Origin: Promicromonospora sp049532985
Lineage (GTDB): Bacteria > Actinomycetota > Actinomycetes > Actinomycetales > Cellulomonadaceae
Length of the DNA: 64,000 nucleotides
Direction: 5' to 3'
Assembly (NCBI RefSeq): GCF_049532985.1
Contig: NZ_CP186693.1
Span: 1,426,001-1,490,000, forward strand
Shown here: one piece after another, positions 49,819-58,020 of the stretch
Position numbering within the stretch: position 1 is the first letter of the stretch
Layout: each line of letters starts with the position of its first letter
Position numbers and translations under genes: made by a program
Notes under the pieces: model-generated
Databases searched by the model: none
What the model saw: only the letters and a program-made list of their open reading frames with translations
Told to the model about the DNA's origin: nothing

Positions 49819-50031
49819 TCACCCGCCGATCTTGGCTGCCTCGGCGCGGATGTAGTTCATCAGGACACCGCCAGCGAACGCGGCGGCCGCGATCAGCAGG
49901 ACCGTCCAGACCACCATCTCGGTGGAGATGGTCCCCTCTTCGCGGTGCCCGTCACGGTTGGCCCTCGGAGTGGACAGCCGGTCGGTGAGCACGTGGTGGG
50001 CCAGGACGAGCAGGGCAGACAGACGAAGCAT
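49819..50031 (-). CDS. flp: Flp-type major pilin precursor
   Basis: 70 residues; ATG 50029-50031 with GAAAGGAA upstream. A 31-residue charged leader ends EEG, then TISTEMVVWTVLLIAAAAFA follows: the prepilin pattern with Glu at +5 and a hydrophobic helix. Cleavage should fall after EEG. No TadV/CpaA-type prepilin peptidase is in the window, so a host enzyme or one beyond the edge is required. Confidence 0.8.
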   Translation of the reverse strand: MLRLSALLVLAHHVLTDRLSTPRANRDGHREEGTISTEMVVWTVLLIAAAAFAGGVLMNYIRAEAAKIGG

Positions 50032-50145
50032 GATCAGTTCCTTTCAACAAGGGCCTTCAACGTGGGCTGTGCAGGAGGGCTCCTCTCGGGTTTCAGGTGT
50101 GCGGCCCCGGTCGGGGTCGGGTCACCGGAAGGTGAGGCCGGGGTT

Positions 50146-51060
50146 CTAGGTGCTGGCGAGAATGCCGAGCAGGGCAGGGGCGCCGAGCAGGGCGGCGAAC
50201 ACGGCGGCCAGGAGCGCGCCGGGGATGGTCATGCGTTCGGAGGCGGCGTTCGCGGTAGCGAGGTCGTCGGTGAGGATGGCCTCGCGCAGGGCTTTGGAGC
50301 GTTCCTGGAGGGTCTCGATGGCGGCGCTGCTCTCGGTACCGGTCATCTCCAGGACGTCGGCGACGTCGTGCAGGTCGGGCAGTCCGAGATCGTCGGCCAG
50401 GGTCTTCAGCGCAGTCCAGGGCGGCACACCGGACCACTGGGTCTGGTCGAGCTCTTGGGCGATGCGGACGAAGACCCAGGACCGGCCCAGGGTGGCGGCG
50501 TTCTTCATCGCTTCACCGGCCATCGACCCGGCCGAGCGTTCCAGGGTGACCAGGTCGATGTACGCGGTCAGGGCGCGCCGTGCTTCCGCTCGGGCCTTTT
50601 TGGCCTCGTCGGCCACGTTGTAGTCCGGCAGGAAGAACATCAGACCCGCCACGAGGAGCCCGCCGACCACGGGGATACCGGCTGGGGCATCCACGCCGAA
50701 GACCAGCAGGGGGCTGACCAGGACCGTGGGGATCACAGCACCGAGCAGGGCGTTGCGGACCTTGTCCCCGTAGAACCGGGCCAGCGGGACCTGGAGCAGG
50801 CCCAGTTCCCGGGTCGGCGTCCGGGCCCACACGACCGGTGGCAGGGTCCGGGCGGCCCACAGGCCAAGCCGGTAGGCACCGTCCAGGCTGGCGGCCGGGC
50901 GGGTCGGGTCCGCTCCGTTGCCAGCCAGGTGGCGGGGTGGGGTGAACCGGCCGACCGCGTCGGCCAGGTCGACGTGGGCCGGCAGGAACCGGCCCACCAG
51001 CAGGAGGATCCCGAGGATCATGGCCGAGCCACTGAGCGCGACCCACACGATGGTGCTCAT
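50146..51060 (-). CDS. tadC: TadC pilus assembly membrane protein
   Basis: 304 residues; ATG 51058-51060 overlapping the TadB stop. GspF-like domain (RRALTAYIDLVTLERSAGSM; LADDLGLPDLHDVADVLEMT; TESSAAIETLQERSKALREA) and membrane helices near residues 5-20, 130-165 and the C-terminus (IPGALLAAVFAALLGAPALL). It forms the inner-membrane platform with TadB. Confidence 0.85.
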   Translation of the reverse strand: MSTIVWVALSGSAMILGILLLVGRFLPAHVDLADAVGRFTPPRHLAGNGADPTRPAASLDGAYRLGLWAARTLPPVVWARTPTRELGLLQVPLARFYGDKVRNALLGAVIPTVLVSPLLVFGVDAPAGIPVVGGLLVAGLMFFLPDYNVADEAKKARAEARRALTAYIDLVTLERSAGSMAGEAMKNAATLGRSWVFVRIAQELDQTQWSGVPPWTALKTLADDLGLPDLHDVADVLEMTGTESSAAIETLQERSKALREAILTDDLATANAASERMTIPGALLAAVFAALLGAPALLGILAST

Positions 51061-51932
51061 GCGGGCCTGCTTCCCGGGCCGGTCGCGACCAGGATCCTGG
51101 GCCGTGGTTGGCCAGCGGCCATCTTGCGTAGCGCCAGGAGCAGGACGACGTCGGCCACGATCAGTACGAGCAGGACGGCCTGCCCCAGCGGGGTGGTGTA
51201 GGGCTCGGCGTAGGTGCCGGTGAACGGCAGCACCGCCAGCACGATCAGGGAAGCCACGACGGCGATCCGGACGGTGGTGCGGTCCTTGGCCCGGTCGGCC
51301 TGGATCTGCCGTTGCGCGCGCACGTCGGCGGCGACGGCCTGGGCCTGGTGGTTCAGGATAGTGGCCAGGCCCTGACCACCACGCTGGGCGGCCAGGAGCA
51401 GGTTGGCGGCGATCAGGTCACCCGTGGGGTCGTCCAGGTCGTCGGCGAACGCCCAGATCGCCTCCCGGGTCGAGGTCTGGGAGTGCAGCCGGTCCACGAG
51501 GGTGCGCACCTGCGGTGCGATCGGGGCGGGCACCGACCGCAGGGTCGCGGTCAGGGCGCCTTCCAGACCGCGGCCGGTGATCAGGACCCCGGCCAGCGAC
51601 CGGGTCCATTCCTCCATCGCGTCCAGGCGGGCGATCTGCGCTGCCGCCTCGGTGGTCGAGAGCAGGTGCGGCAGCCCGGCCACCGCGGCCGGGACGACGA
51701 GGAGCATGATGCCCCACCCGGTCAGCCCCCAGGCCGCCACCCCGCCGACCAGACCGATCCCGACCAGCAGCCACGTGCGGTGCGGCACCCGGGCCAGCCC
51801 GGCGCGCAGCCGCCGCAGCCCCGCCGGCGGTGCCGGTCGTTCAGGCCGGGCGGGCGCGCCCGACAACCCCGACACGAGGACCAGGATCCCGGCGACCACG
51901 ATGGCGCCGCAGGCGGCGACCAGGACGATCAT
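51057..51932 (-). CDS. tadB: TadB pilus assembly membrane protein
   Basis: 291 residues; ATG 51930-51932 overlapping the TadA stop. Helices at residues 3-22, 55-90, 205-225 and 240-260; GspF domain with TRSLAGVLITGRGLEGALTA, WAFADDLDDPTGDLIAANLL and LLAAQRGGQGLATILNHQAQ. Partner of TadC. Confidence 0.85.
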   Translation of the reverse strand: MIVLVAACGAIVVAGILVLVSGLSGAPARPERPAPPAGLRRLRAGLARVPHRTWLLVGIGLVGGVAAWGLTGWGIMLLVVPAAVAGLPHLLSTTEAAAQIARLDAMEEWTRSLAGVLITGRGLEGALTATLRSVPAPIAPQVRTLVDRLHSQTSTREAIWAFADDLDDPTGDLIAANLLLAAQRGGQGLATILNHQAQAVAADVRAQRQIQADRAKDRTTVRIAVVASLIVLAVLPFTGTYAEPYTTPLGQAVLLVLIVADVVLLLALRKMAAGQPRPRILVATGPGSRPA

Positions 51933-53617
51933 GCGAGCACCTCCTGAGCATGCAGGTAGGCCGCCAGGTCGAATCCCGCGCGCTCCAGGGCGCGGTACTG
52001 GTCCGGCAGCGTGCCCGGGACCGCGGTGCCCGTCGCGTCCGGGGCGAACACGTGGGTGGTGGCCACCCCGAGGTTCTCCCCCGGAGCCACCGCGACGATC
52101 TCCCGTACCCGACGCCGGGGCCGGTCCCCGGGCAGGTCCTGCCCGACAGGGATGTAGTCGAGGTGGACGACCACATCGACGGTGGCGGCAAGCTTCATCA
52201 GGGCCAGGTCGTAGGAGATGTTGTCCTGGTGCTCCATCGCGCACCCGGCCAACTTGTGGATCGCGCCCACCGCACTGGTGGCGTGAGTCGTGGACAGAGA
52301 CCCGGTGCCCGACTCCATGACCTTGATCATCGGCCAGGCCTCCTTGCCACGGACCTCGCCGACGATCTGGCGGGACAGGTTCATCCGGAAGGACCGGTCG
52401 ATCGCCTCGCCCAGGGTCGAGGCCCCCGCCCGCCTGCCGTCCGCTGTGAGCTCCCCGATGCCGCGGCGCTCCTCGAACGGGAACACGTTCGGGTGGATCT
52501 CCTGCAGGTGCAGCTCGAAGTCGGTCTCATACGTCCCGATGTACTCATCAGCCCCGATCTGCTGGCACAGGGCCCGCAGCAGGGTCGTCTTGCCTGCGCC
52601 CATCGCCCCGGACACCACGATCGACTTGCGCGCCCGCACCGCGGCACCCAGGAACGAGGCCGCCACCGGGGTCAGCATGTCCCGGCCGACCAGGTCGTCC
52701 AGCGTCTCCTTGAGCAGGCGGTGACGACGGATCACCACGACCGGCCGAGGGGTCACGAACGCCGTCGCGGCCAGCCGCTCACCACCGTCCAGGGTCAGAT
52801 CGAGGTGTTCGCGCGCCGGGGAGAACTCCCGTGCGTTGACCTGGGAGCGGGAGGCCAGGGACTGCAGGAACTCGATCAGCTCCTCGTCGGACTCCGCGAC
52901 CGGCGGCCCGGCCAGGTGGGTGCCGTCCTTCAGCTCCAGCCGCACGGTGTCGCAGCCGTTGATCATGATGTTCTCGACCCGGTCGTCGTCCACCAACGGC
53001 TGCAGCCGACCCAACCTGAACACGTGGTCGAACACGGCCCGGATCAGCGCCTCCTGCTCACCCGCGGTCAACGTGCCCGACGAACCAGGGGTGTTGACCC
53101 GGTCGGCGACGGTCCGCTCGACCAGCCGGGTGATGATCTCCCGGCCCCGTTCACGCTGCTCGTCCACCGGCAGCGGAGTGACACGTTGCCCGGTCAGGCG
53201 CGTCAGCTCGGCCGAGGTGGCCTTGCGCAGGTCGGCGACCAACTCCCAGTCCACCGGCGGAAGGTAGCGGCGGGTCCCGCCGTCCCACCGCGGAGCCACC
53301 GAAGCCCCCACGCCACGGGCCCCTGAAACCGTGGGGCGCTCCGGGAGTGAGGCCGGTGCGACCCAGGGATTCGACGTCGTCGGGATCGGTGCGGGTGCGG
53401 GGCGGGGGACCGGCCGGGTCAGCAGCGGGACCGTGCCCGGGTCGCTGATGTCGATCAGCGCCGGCACGGCAGGATCGGCCGCGACACGATCATCGAAACG
53501 GTCGGCCACGTGGTTGTCGAGGTCCTGCCCGAAGTCACCCTTGAGGTCCCCGTTGATGTCCCTGTCGATGTCGCTGCCGACATCCTTGTCGAGGTCCCCG
53601 TCTTGTCCGGTCGTCAT
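51929..53617 (-). CDS. tadA: TadA pilus/secretion ATPase
   Basis: 562 residues; ATG 53615-53617 with a strong CAGGAGGTGACC site, coupled to the previous stop. Walker A GAMGAGKTT (337-345); Asp box YIGTYETDFELHLQ; Walker B-like MNLSRQIVGEVRGKEAWPMI; His box STTHATSAVGAIHKLAG. N-terminal 50 residues are an unusual Asp-rich repeat (DLDKDVGSDIDRDINGDLKG). CpaF/TadA-type ATPases drive Flp pilus extension and retraction. Confidence 0.92.
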   Translation of the reverse strand: MTTGQDGDLDKDVGSDIDRDINGDLKGDFGQDLDNHVADRFDDRVAADPAVPALIDISDPGTVPLLTRPVPRPAPAPIPTTSNPWVAPASLPERPTVSGARGVGASVAPRWDGGTRRYLPPVDWELVADLRKATSAELTRLTGQRVTPLPVDEQRERGREIITRLVERTVADRVNTPGSSGTLTAGEQEALIRAVFDHVFRLGRLQPLVDDDRVENIMINGCDTVRLELKDGTHLAGPPVAESDEELIEFLQSLASRSQVNAREFSPAREHLDLTLDGGERLAATAFVTPRPVVVIRRHRLLKETLDDLVGRDMLTPVAASFLGAAVRARKSIVVSGAMGAGKTTLLRALCQQIGADEYIGTYETDFELHLQEIHPNVFPFEERRGIGELTADGRRAGASTLGEAIDRSFRMNLSRQIVGEVRGKEAWPMIKVMESGTGSLSTTHATSAVGAIHKLAGCAMEHQDNISYDLALMKLAATVDVVVHLDYIPVGQDLPGDRPRRRVREIVAVAPGENLGVATTHVFAPDATGTAVPGTLPDQYRALERAGFDLAAYLHAQEVLA

Positions 53618-54507
53618 GAGGTCACCTCCTGGCTCGTGCCCGGCTGGCTCGTGCTCGCCTGGTTCGTGCCCGGCGATGCCGTTGTCGCCGGTCGGCTCGA
53701 GGGCGCACCGGTGACGGGTGTCCTGGCGATCGGTGCCCTGCTGGGTGCCTGGTTCAGGTGGGTGCTGATCGCCGTGGAGGCCGCCCGCAGGGAGCGCACC
53801 AGGGCGCTGGTCTCGAATCGGCGGCGCGGCCACCGCCACCCCAGGTAGCGGGGCGGCTGCTCACCCCGGTGGTAGACCGCGGCCGTGGCCGGGTCGTGTG
53901 CGACCGTCGCGATCACCGGCAGCCCGAGAACCTGGGACATGTTCCGTGCCCCGTACGGGTTGCCGGGACCGACCAGCAACAGGCCCGGGTTGCGCCACGG
54001 CTGCTCGCGCACGACCGTCTCGGCCCACGCCCGGGCACCGGCCACCGCGGGCAGGTGCGTCCGGGTGACCAGCAGCGTCAGGTCGGCACCGTCCAGCAGA
54101 GGGCGCGGTGACCCGGGCAGGCCCAGCTGCCCGGCGTCCACGATCACGTCCCGGCCCCGGGTGCCCTGGTCGGCCAGCGCGGCCCGCAACGGGGCCCACA
54201 GGTCCCTGCAGGCCAGCGCCTGAGCAGGGGACTGCGGGCCAGGCAGGAACTCCACCCTGCCCGCGCTGTCCAGCGGCATCGTGTGCGAGTCGACTGCTTC
54301 GCGCAGCGGCCCGGTGGTGAACGCGAGATCGATCAGCCCCGAGGACTGCGGCGCCCGGCCTCGCAGCCACCCCGCCATCACCGCCGACGACCCGGTCGGA
54401 TCGGCGTCCACGACCAGGACGTCGTGCGGCCACGCGAACGCCAACCCCAGCGCGGTCGTGGTCACCCCCGGTGAACCCTGGGCGGCGCACAGTGCGATGA
54501 CGGCCAT
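53614..54507 (-). CDS. TadZ/CpaE-like ParA-family protein
   Basis: 297 residues; ATG 54505-54507. The N-terminal IALCAAQGSPGVTTTALGLA is a deviant Walker A (SPGVTTT, no lysine in the usual place), followed by DVLVVDADPTGSS, DVIVDAGQLG and LLVTRTHLPAVAGARAW. This matches TadZ, which localises the pilus machine. The last 45 residues are Ser/Thr/Pro-rich. Confidence 0.8.
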   Translation of the reverse strand: MAVIALCAAQGSPGVTTTALGLAFAWPHDVLVVDADPTGSSAVMAGWLRGRAPQSSGLIDLAFTTGPLREAVDSHTMPLDSAGRVEFLPGPQSPAQALACRDLWAPLRAALADQGTRGRDVIVDAGQLGLPGSPRPLLDGADLTLLVTRTHLPAVAGARAWAETVVREQPWRNPGLLLVGPGNPYGARNMSQVLGLPVIATVAHDPATAAVYHRGEQPPRYLGWRWPRRRFETSALVRSLRAASTAISTHLNQAPSRAPIARTPVTGAPSSRPATTASPGTNQASTSQPGTSQEVTS

Positions 54508-54508
54508 G

Positions 54509-55183
54509 TCACTGCTCCCTGGAGTCCAGCACGACCGACACCGTCGCCCCGGCCAGCCCTGCGGCCAGTTCGACGGCTTGCCCGTGCGGCAGCTGCACCC
54601 CGATGGTGGACTGCCCGGTGGCCGGGTCGGTGGAGAACATCGCCACCCGCCCCTCCTGGAACACCGGAGCCTCACCGGCTTCCTGGTTGGCCGGGGTGAC
54701 CACGACCCGCACCGCGTCACCGACCACCAGGTGCTCGGCCCCGGTCGCCAACGGCACCCACACCACCGACTCACCCTCGGGGGGCACCAGGTCTCCGGTC
54801 ACGGCGTCCGCGGTCACCACCGACCCGGCCGCGATGTCCAGGGCCGCGCGCTGTCCCACGACCTGGTTCAGGTCCTGCCCTGGCAGCGCGCGCAGCAGCG
54901 GGTCCGGCCGGACCTCGACCCGGGCCAGGTCACTGGCCTCGATGACCGCCCCGCGTTCGATCGTGCTCGTTGCGGTCAGGACCGGGACCGTCTGCGCGCT
55001 CGTCGCGAACAGCCACGCCGCACCCAGGCCGCCGGCTAGGACCAGGAGCGCTCCGGCGACCACGGTTGCCGGGCGCCACCGCAGCTTCGGCGGCGTCACC
55101 AGCACCGGTCGCGACACACCGGATCTGGCTGGGGGTGCTGCTGTGGGGGATGTTCTCTCGTCGGGTGTGGCCGTGTCGGTCAT
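54509..55183 (-). CDS. CpaB/RcpC-like SAF-domain protein
   Basis: 224 residues; ATG 55181-55183. One membrane helix (ATVVAGALLVLAGGLGAAWL) then a SAF domain (VPVLTATSTIERGAVIEASD; GQRAALDIAAGSVVTADAVT) and a second beta region (LVVGDAVRVVVTPANQ). CpaB proteins guide pilus assembly across the wall. Confidence 0.8.
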   Translation of the reverse strand: MTDTATPDERTSPTAAPPARSGVSRPVLVTPPKLRWRPATVVAGALLVLAGGLGAAWLFATSAQTVPVLTATSTIERGAVIEASDLARVEVRPDPLLRALPGQDLNQVVGQRAALDIAAGSVVTADAVTGDLVPPEGESVVWVPLATGAEHLVVGDAVRVVVTPANQEAGEAPVFQEGRVAMFSTDPATGQSTIGVQLPHGQAVELAAGLAGATVSVVLDSREQ

Positions 55184-55216
55184 CTGGGGTGCCTCCCTGC
55201 CATCCGTGCCCGTGGC

Positions 55217-56194
55217 TCAGCTCACGAGCACCTGTGCCTCACCGACCGTCAGCTCGACCTGGGCAACCAGCCCGTCCAGCGTGATGGTCCCTTCCTGTCC
55301 AGCGCCCTCCCACTCAACGACCCAGTCCGAGGTCGCCGTCACCGTGTACCGGCCACCCGGCCGGTTGTGGGACTCGCTGGTGTAGACGTGCCCGCAGTCG
55401 GGCGACGGCTGGAACCCGAACGACTCCCGGTACGGGGTCCCGGCCGTGGTGCACTCGATCGTCGTGCCGTCACCCATGTCCCACGTGAGCCGATGTACTC
55501 GCGCCGTCGCCGTGATGGTGATGCCGCCGGCCGAGGCAGACTCGGTCACCGGGCCGAACGTGCTCGGGCGCGGATCGTCCACCCACAGCCATACAGGAAC
55601 ACCGACCAGCCCGGTCCCATCCGGGCGGGGCGCGATCCCGATGTCGATCGCGCGCAGGTTCATCTGCTCGACCGCCCGCTCGGCGACCTCACGAGGCGAG
55701 GGTCCCTGGGCGGCGACGTCCGGGGGAGCGGCCAGCCACACGAACGACTCGAAGTCCTGGGCGAGGTTGAAGCAGCGGTAGATCGCGCCCGTCTCGGCGC
55801 CCCGGCCCGCCCACACCGGATCCGAGGGCGGCGGCTGCGGGTTCGCACGGGACACGTAGCACTGCAGCTCGTTCGACCACGCCCCGTCCCCAGACGAGCA
55901 CGGAACCACCGTCACATCGGCACCGTCCGGATCCAGGATGTCGCGCATCGTGCACGGGCTGCCCGGACCGGTGTCACGCGGCTTGTCCGCAGCGGGGGCC
56001 GCGGTGTCCCCCGAAGGCTGCTCCTGCTGCGAGCCTGGCCCAGGCGCCGCACCCGGCACAGTGACTTGTAGGACGCATTTGCCGGATGCGAGGTCATACT
56101 TGATGCACTTGGTATCAGCATGTGCCGATGTGCTTGTGAGTGACAAAAGCGCTGTTGCTGCCAGGGCTATGGCTGCGGTTACTCGGCGGGGCAT
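55217..56194 (-). CDS. Secreted PKD-like protein of the Tad locus
   Basis: 325 residues; ATG 56192-56194. Signal peptide (AAIALAATALLSLTSTSAHA) followed by a mature protein with cysteines, a WLWVDDPRPSTFGPVTESAS segment, ITATARVHRLTWDMGDGTTI and SPDCGHVYTSESHNRPGGRY, the pattern of a PKD-like beta domain. Commonly found next to actinobacterial Tad genes. Probably an external part of the pilus system. Confidence 0.75.
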   Translation of the reverse strand: MPRRVTAAIALAATALLSLTSTSAHADTKCIKYDLASGKCVLQVTVPGAAPGPGSQQEQPSGDTAAPAADKPRDTGPGSPCTMRDILDPDGADVTVVPCSSGDGAWSNELQCYVSRANPQPPPSDPVWAGRGAETGAIYRCFNLAQDFESFVWLAAPPDVAAQGPSPREVAERAVEQMNLRAIDIGIAPRPDGTGLVGVPVWLWVDDPRPSTFGPVTESASAGGITITATARVHRLTWDMGDGTTIECTTAGTPYRESFGFQPSPDCGHVYTSESHNRPGGRYTVTATSDWVVEWEGAGQEGTITLDGLVAQVELTVGEAQVLVS

Positions 56195-56796
56195 GGCTTC
56201 TTCTCCAGGGTCTCACTGGATGCCACTCGCCAGCCGTCCTCCTGGCTTTTATCCCACGAGTAGTTGGCGACGTGATGCCTTTCCCAGCCAGTCTCTGGTC
56301 GGTCCGGATTCGCAATCGATTCCCCGGCTGAATCGATCAGGTCGATCCCGCGGATGTCGATGCATACGTCAACGACGACAGTTGGCACGATTCCGGAGTC
56401 AGGATTGGAGTTGTCTAGAGATACGGTCTGGACGGCCAACTGGGCAATTTCGGTCGAGCCGGTCTGGTGTTCGCCGTCGCGCCGTTCCTGTTCGTACAGG
56501 CGCTTGTACCCGGAAAGGGTTGCTCCGGTCGCTACCGTCTCGAGCTGGTCCAGGGCGACGTCGTGGTCGGAACGGATCTCGTCGTTGACGCGGTAGAAGT
56601 CGCGGACCAACGCCTCGGCTCGCGTGGCTGCCTGCTCTTCGTCGCTCTGGGCGCTCGGTGTCGCTTCCGCGGGCGGCGAGGTCGAGGGCGTGGCCGTCCG
56701 GGTCGATGGTTCGGGGGAAGGGGGAGGAGTGGTTGTGCACCCGACGGATAGCAGCAGGACAACGCCTGCCAGAACGATCGGTCGTGTGCTCCTCAT
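56179..56796 (-). CDS. Lipoprotein of the Tad operon
   Basis: 205 residues; ATG 56794-56796. Signal with lipobox LSVGC (mature Cys about residue 20), a Thr/Pro/Ser linker, and a globular domain (EALVRDFYRVNDEIRSDHDV; DQLETVATGATLSGYKRLYE; VDVCIDIRGIDLIDSAGESI) resembling NTF2-like lipoproteins. It overlaps the next gene by 16 bases and appears to be first in the Tad operon. Confidence 0.75.
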   Translation of the reverse strand: MRSTRPIVLAGVVLLLSVGCTTTPPPSPEPSTRTATPSTSPPAEATPSAQSDEEQAATRAEALVRDFYRVNDEIRSDHDVALDQLETVATGATLSGYKRLYEQERRDGEHQTGSTEIAQLAVQTVSLDNSNPDSGIVPTVVVDVCIDIRGIDLIDSAGESIANPDRPETGWERHHVANYSWDKSQEDGWRVASSETLEKKPCPAE

Positions 56797-57045
56797 GGCC
56801 ACCACTTCCCACCCGCCGCCGCGCGGCCTGGGGGCGCCGCACGTGCAATCCGGCGACCGCTGACCGACGCGGCTGCGGTCGTCGAGGGAAACCATTGCCA
56901 CACGAGGCAGGGTGAAACGCAAGGCGTGCGCTCTGCGGCCAACAGAAGATCCGGTCGCATCTACGTGGCCGGCGCGGGGAGCGAGCGTGGTCGACGTCAT
57001 GGACGCGATCGTGGCAGAGGCATGTACTCGACGACGTCCTTCGCG

Positions 57046-57113
57046 ACGTCCCCCAACGCCATGTCCCCCACCCCGGATCGCCGCTATTTCCGCAGGTCAA
57101 ACCATGTCCCCCA
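57046..57113. promoter_or_regulatory. ATGTCCCCCA operator-like repeats between the Tad operon and the XRE gene
   Basis: ACGTCCCCCA (57046-57055), ATGTCCCCCA (57061-57070) and ATGTCCCCCA (57104-57113). The first two have the same 15-bp step as the pair at 42560/42575. The gap 56797-57475 is divergent, with no other gene seen. Confidence 0.65.
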
Positions 57114-57475
57114 ACTCGGGAATATTGATGAAGGCGCTGGGTGCGCGGGACGTCGAGTTGGTCACTTGTCCAAAATGCCCGGCACGGCGTGTGTCGAGAC
57201 GCTGCTCGGATCGCCGTGTCCGTTTCGCATTGTGAAAAGAGGAGCAAGTGTCCCGGGGCCCGCGCCGGTCGATCACCGCCCACGCCTTCCCCGTGCCGCA
57301 GGGCCGGTGCATGGTCCCCGGCGCCGGGTCGTGATGGGGTGCGAGGCTCGGGTGGCTTCGAACCGGGTTCGCCCGGCTCGGTGGATGCCCAGGACCCGGC
57401 TTGCCGTGGCCCGTACCATCGACCCGGGGCCGCCGGAGGGCGGGTCTACGGGGTCAAGCTACTGGTGAGGTTTCG

Positions 57476-57916
57476 ATGACGCGTATGACAGGCGGGGAGC
57501 TGTGGATCGCGCGCGAGGACCTCGGTCTGGGCCGAGCCGAGCTCGCCACCATGCTGAACGTGACCCCGGCGGCCGTAGCGGCATGGGAACAGGGCAAATC
57601 CCATGTCCCCCACCGGGTCACCGACGCGATCCGCGACCTCATGGCTGGCAGAGGTGCCGCCGTCACTGACCTCGTTGCCGAACTGCGCGCGATGGCTGAT
57701 CCCCAGGTCGTGATCTTCTGGAAGCCGGACGCTGTCCCGCCAGGCCGCGACGGTGCAGTGCGATACGGCTTCGGCTGGTGGCGCCAGGTCGTCCGTGAAG
57801 CCCGGAAACAGGTCCCTGAAACCCGGGTCGGTAGCCCCGAAGAGATCGCATTCATCCGCAGCGAAAACCCGGACTCTCGACACCTTTCCCGCGACGAAGA
57901 AATCCCCAAAGAATAG
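57476..57916 (+). CDS. XRE-like helix-turn-helix regulator
   Basis: 146 residues; ATG 57476 (GTGAGG upstream). The HTH is at residues 4-45 (GELWIAREDLGLGRAELATM, LNVTPAAVAAWEQGKSHVPH), followed by a domain FGWWRQVVREARKQVPETRV of unknown type. It is 100 bases before the ParB-like gene and near the ATGTCCCCCA repeats, so it is the first candidate for binding them; another copy of the decamer lies inside its own HTH codons (57603). Confidence 0.75.
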   Translation: MTRMTGGELWIAREDLGLGRAELATMLNVTPAAVAAWEQGKSHVPHRVTDAIRDLMAGRGAAVTDLVAELRAMADPQVVIFWKPDAVPPGRDGAVRYGFGWWRQVVREARKQVPETRVGSPEEIAFIRSENPDSRHLSRDEEIPKE

Positions 57917-58020
57917 GCGCGTAATCGCGTGATTCGCCGCGCATAATGACCCACCGTGGCGTAGAATAAAGGCAACGGCCACAGAAATCGTCTGGGCCAG
58001 GACGGCAGAAGGAGCCGACC

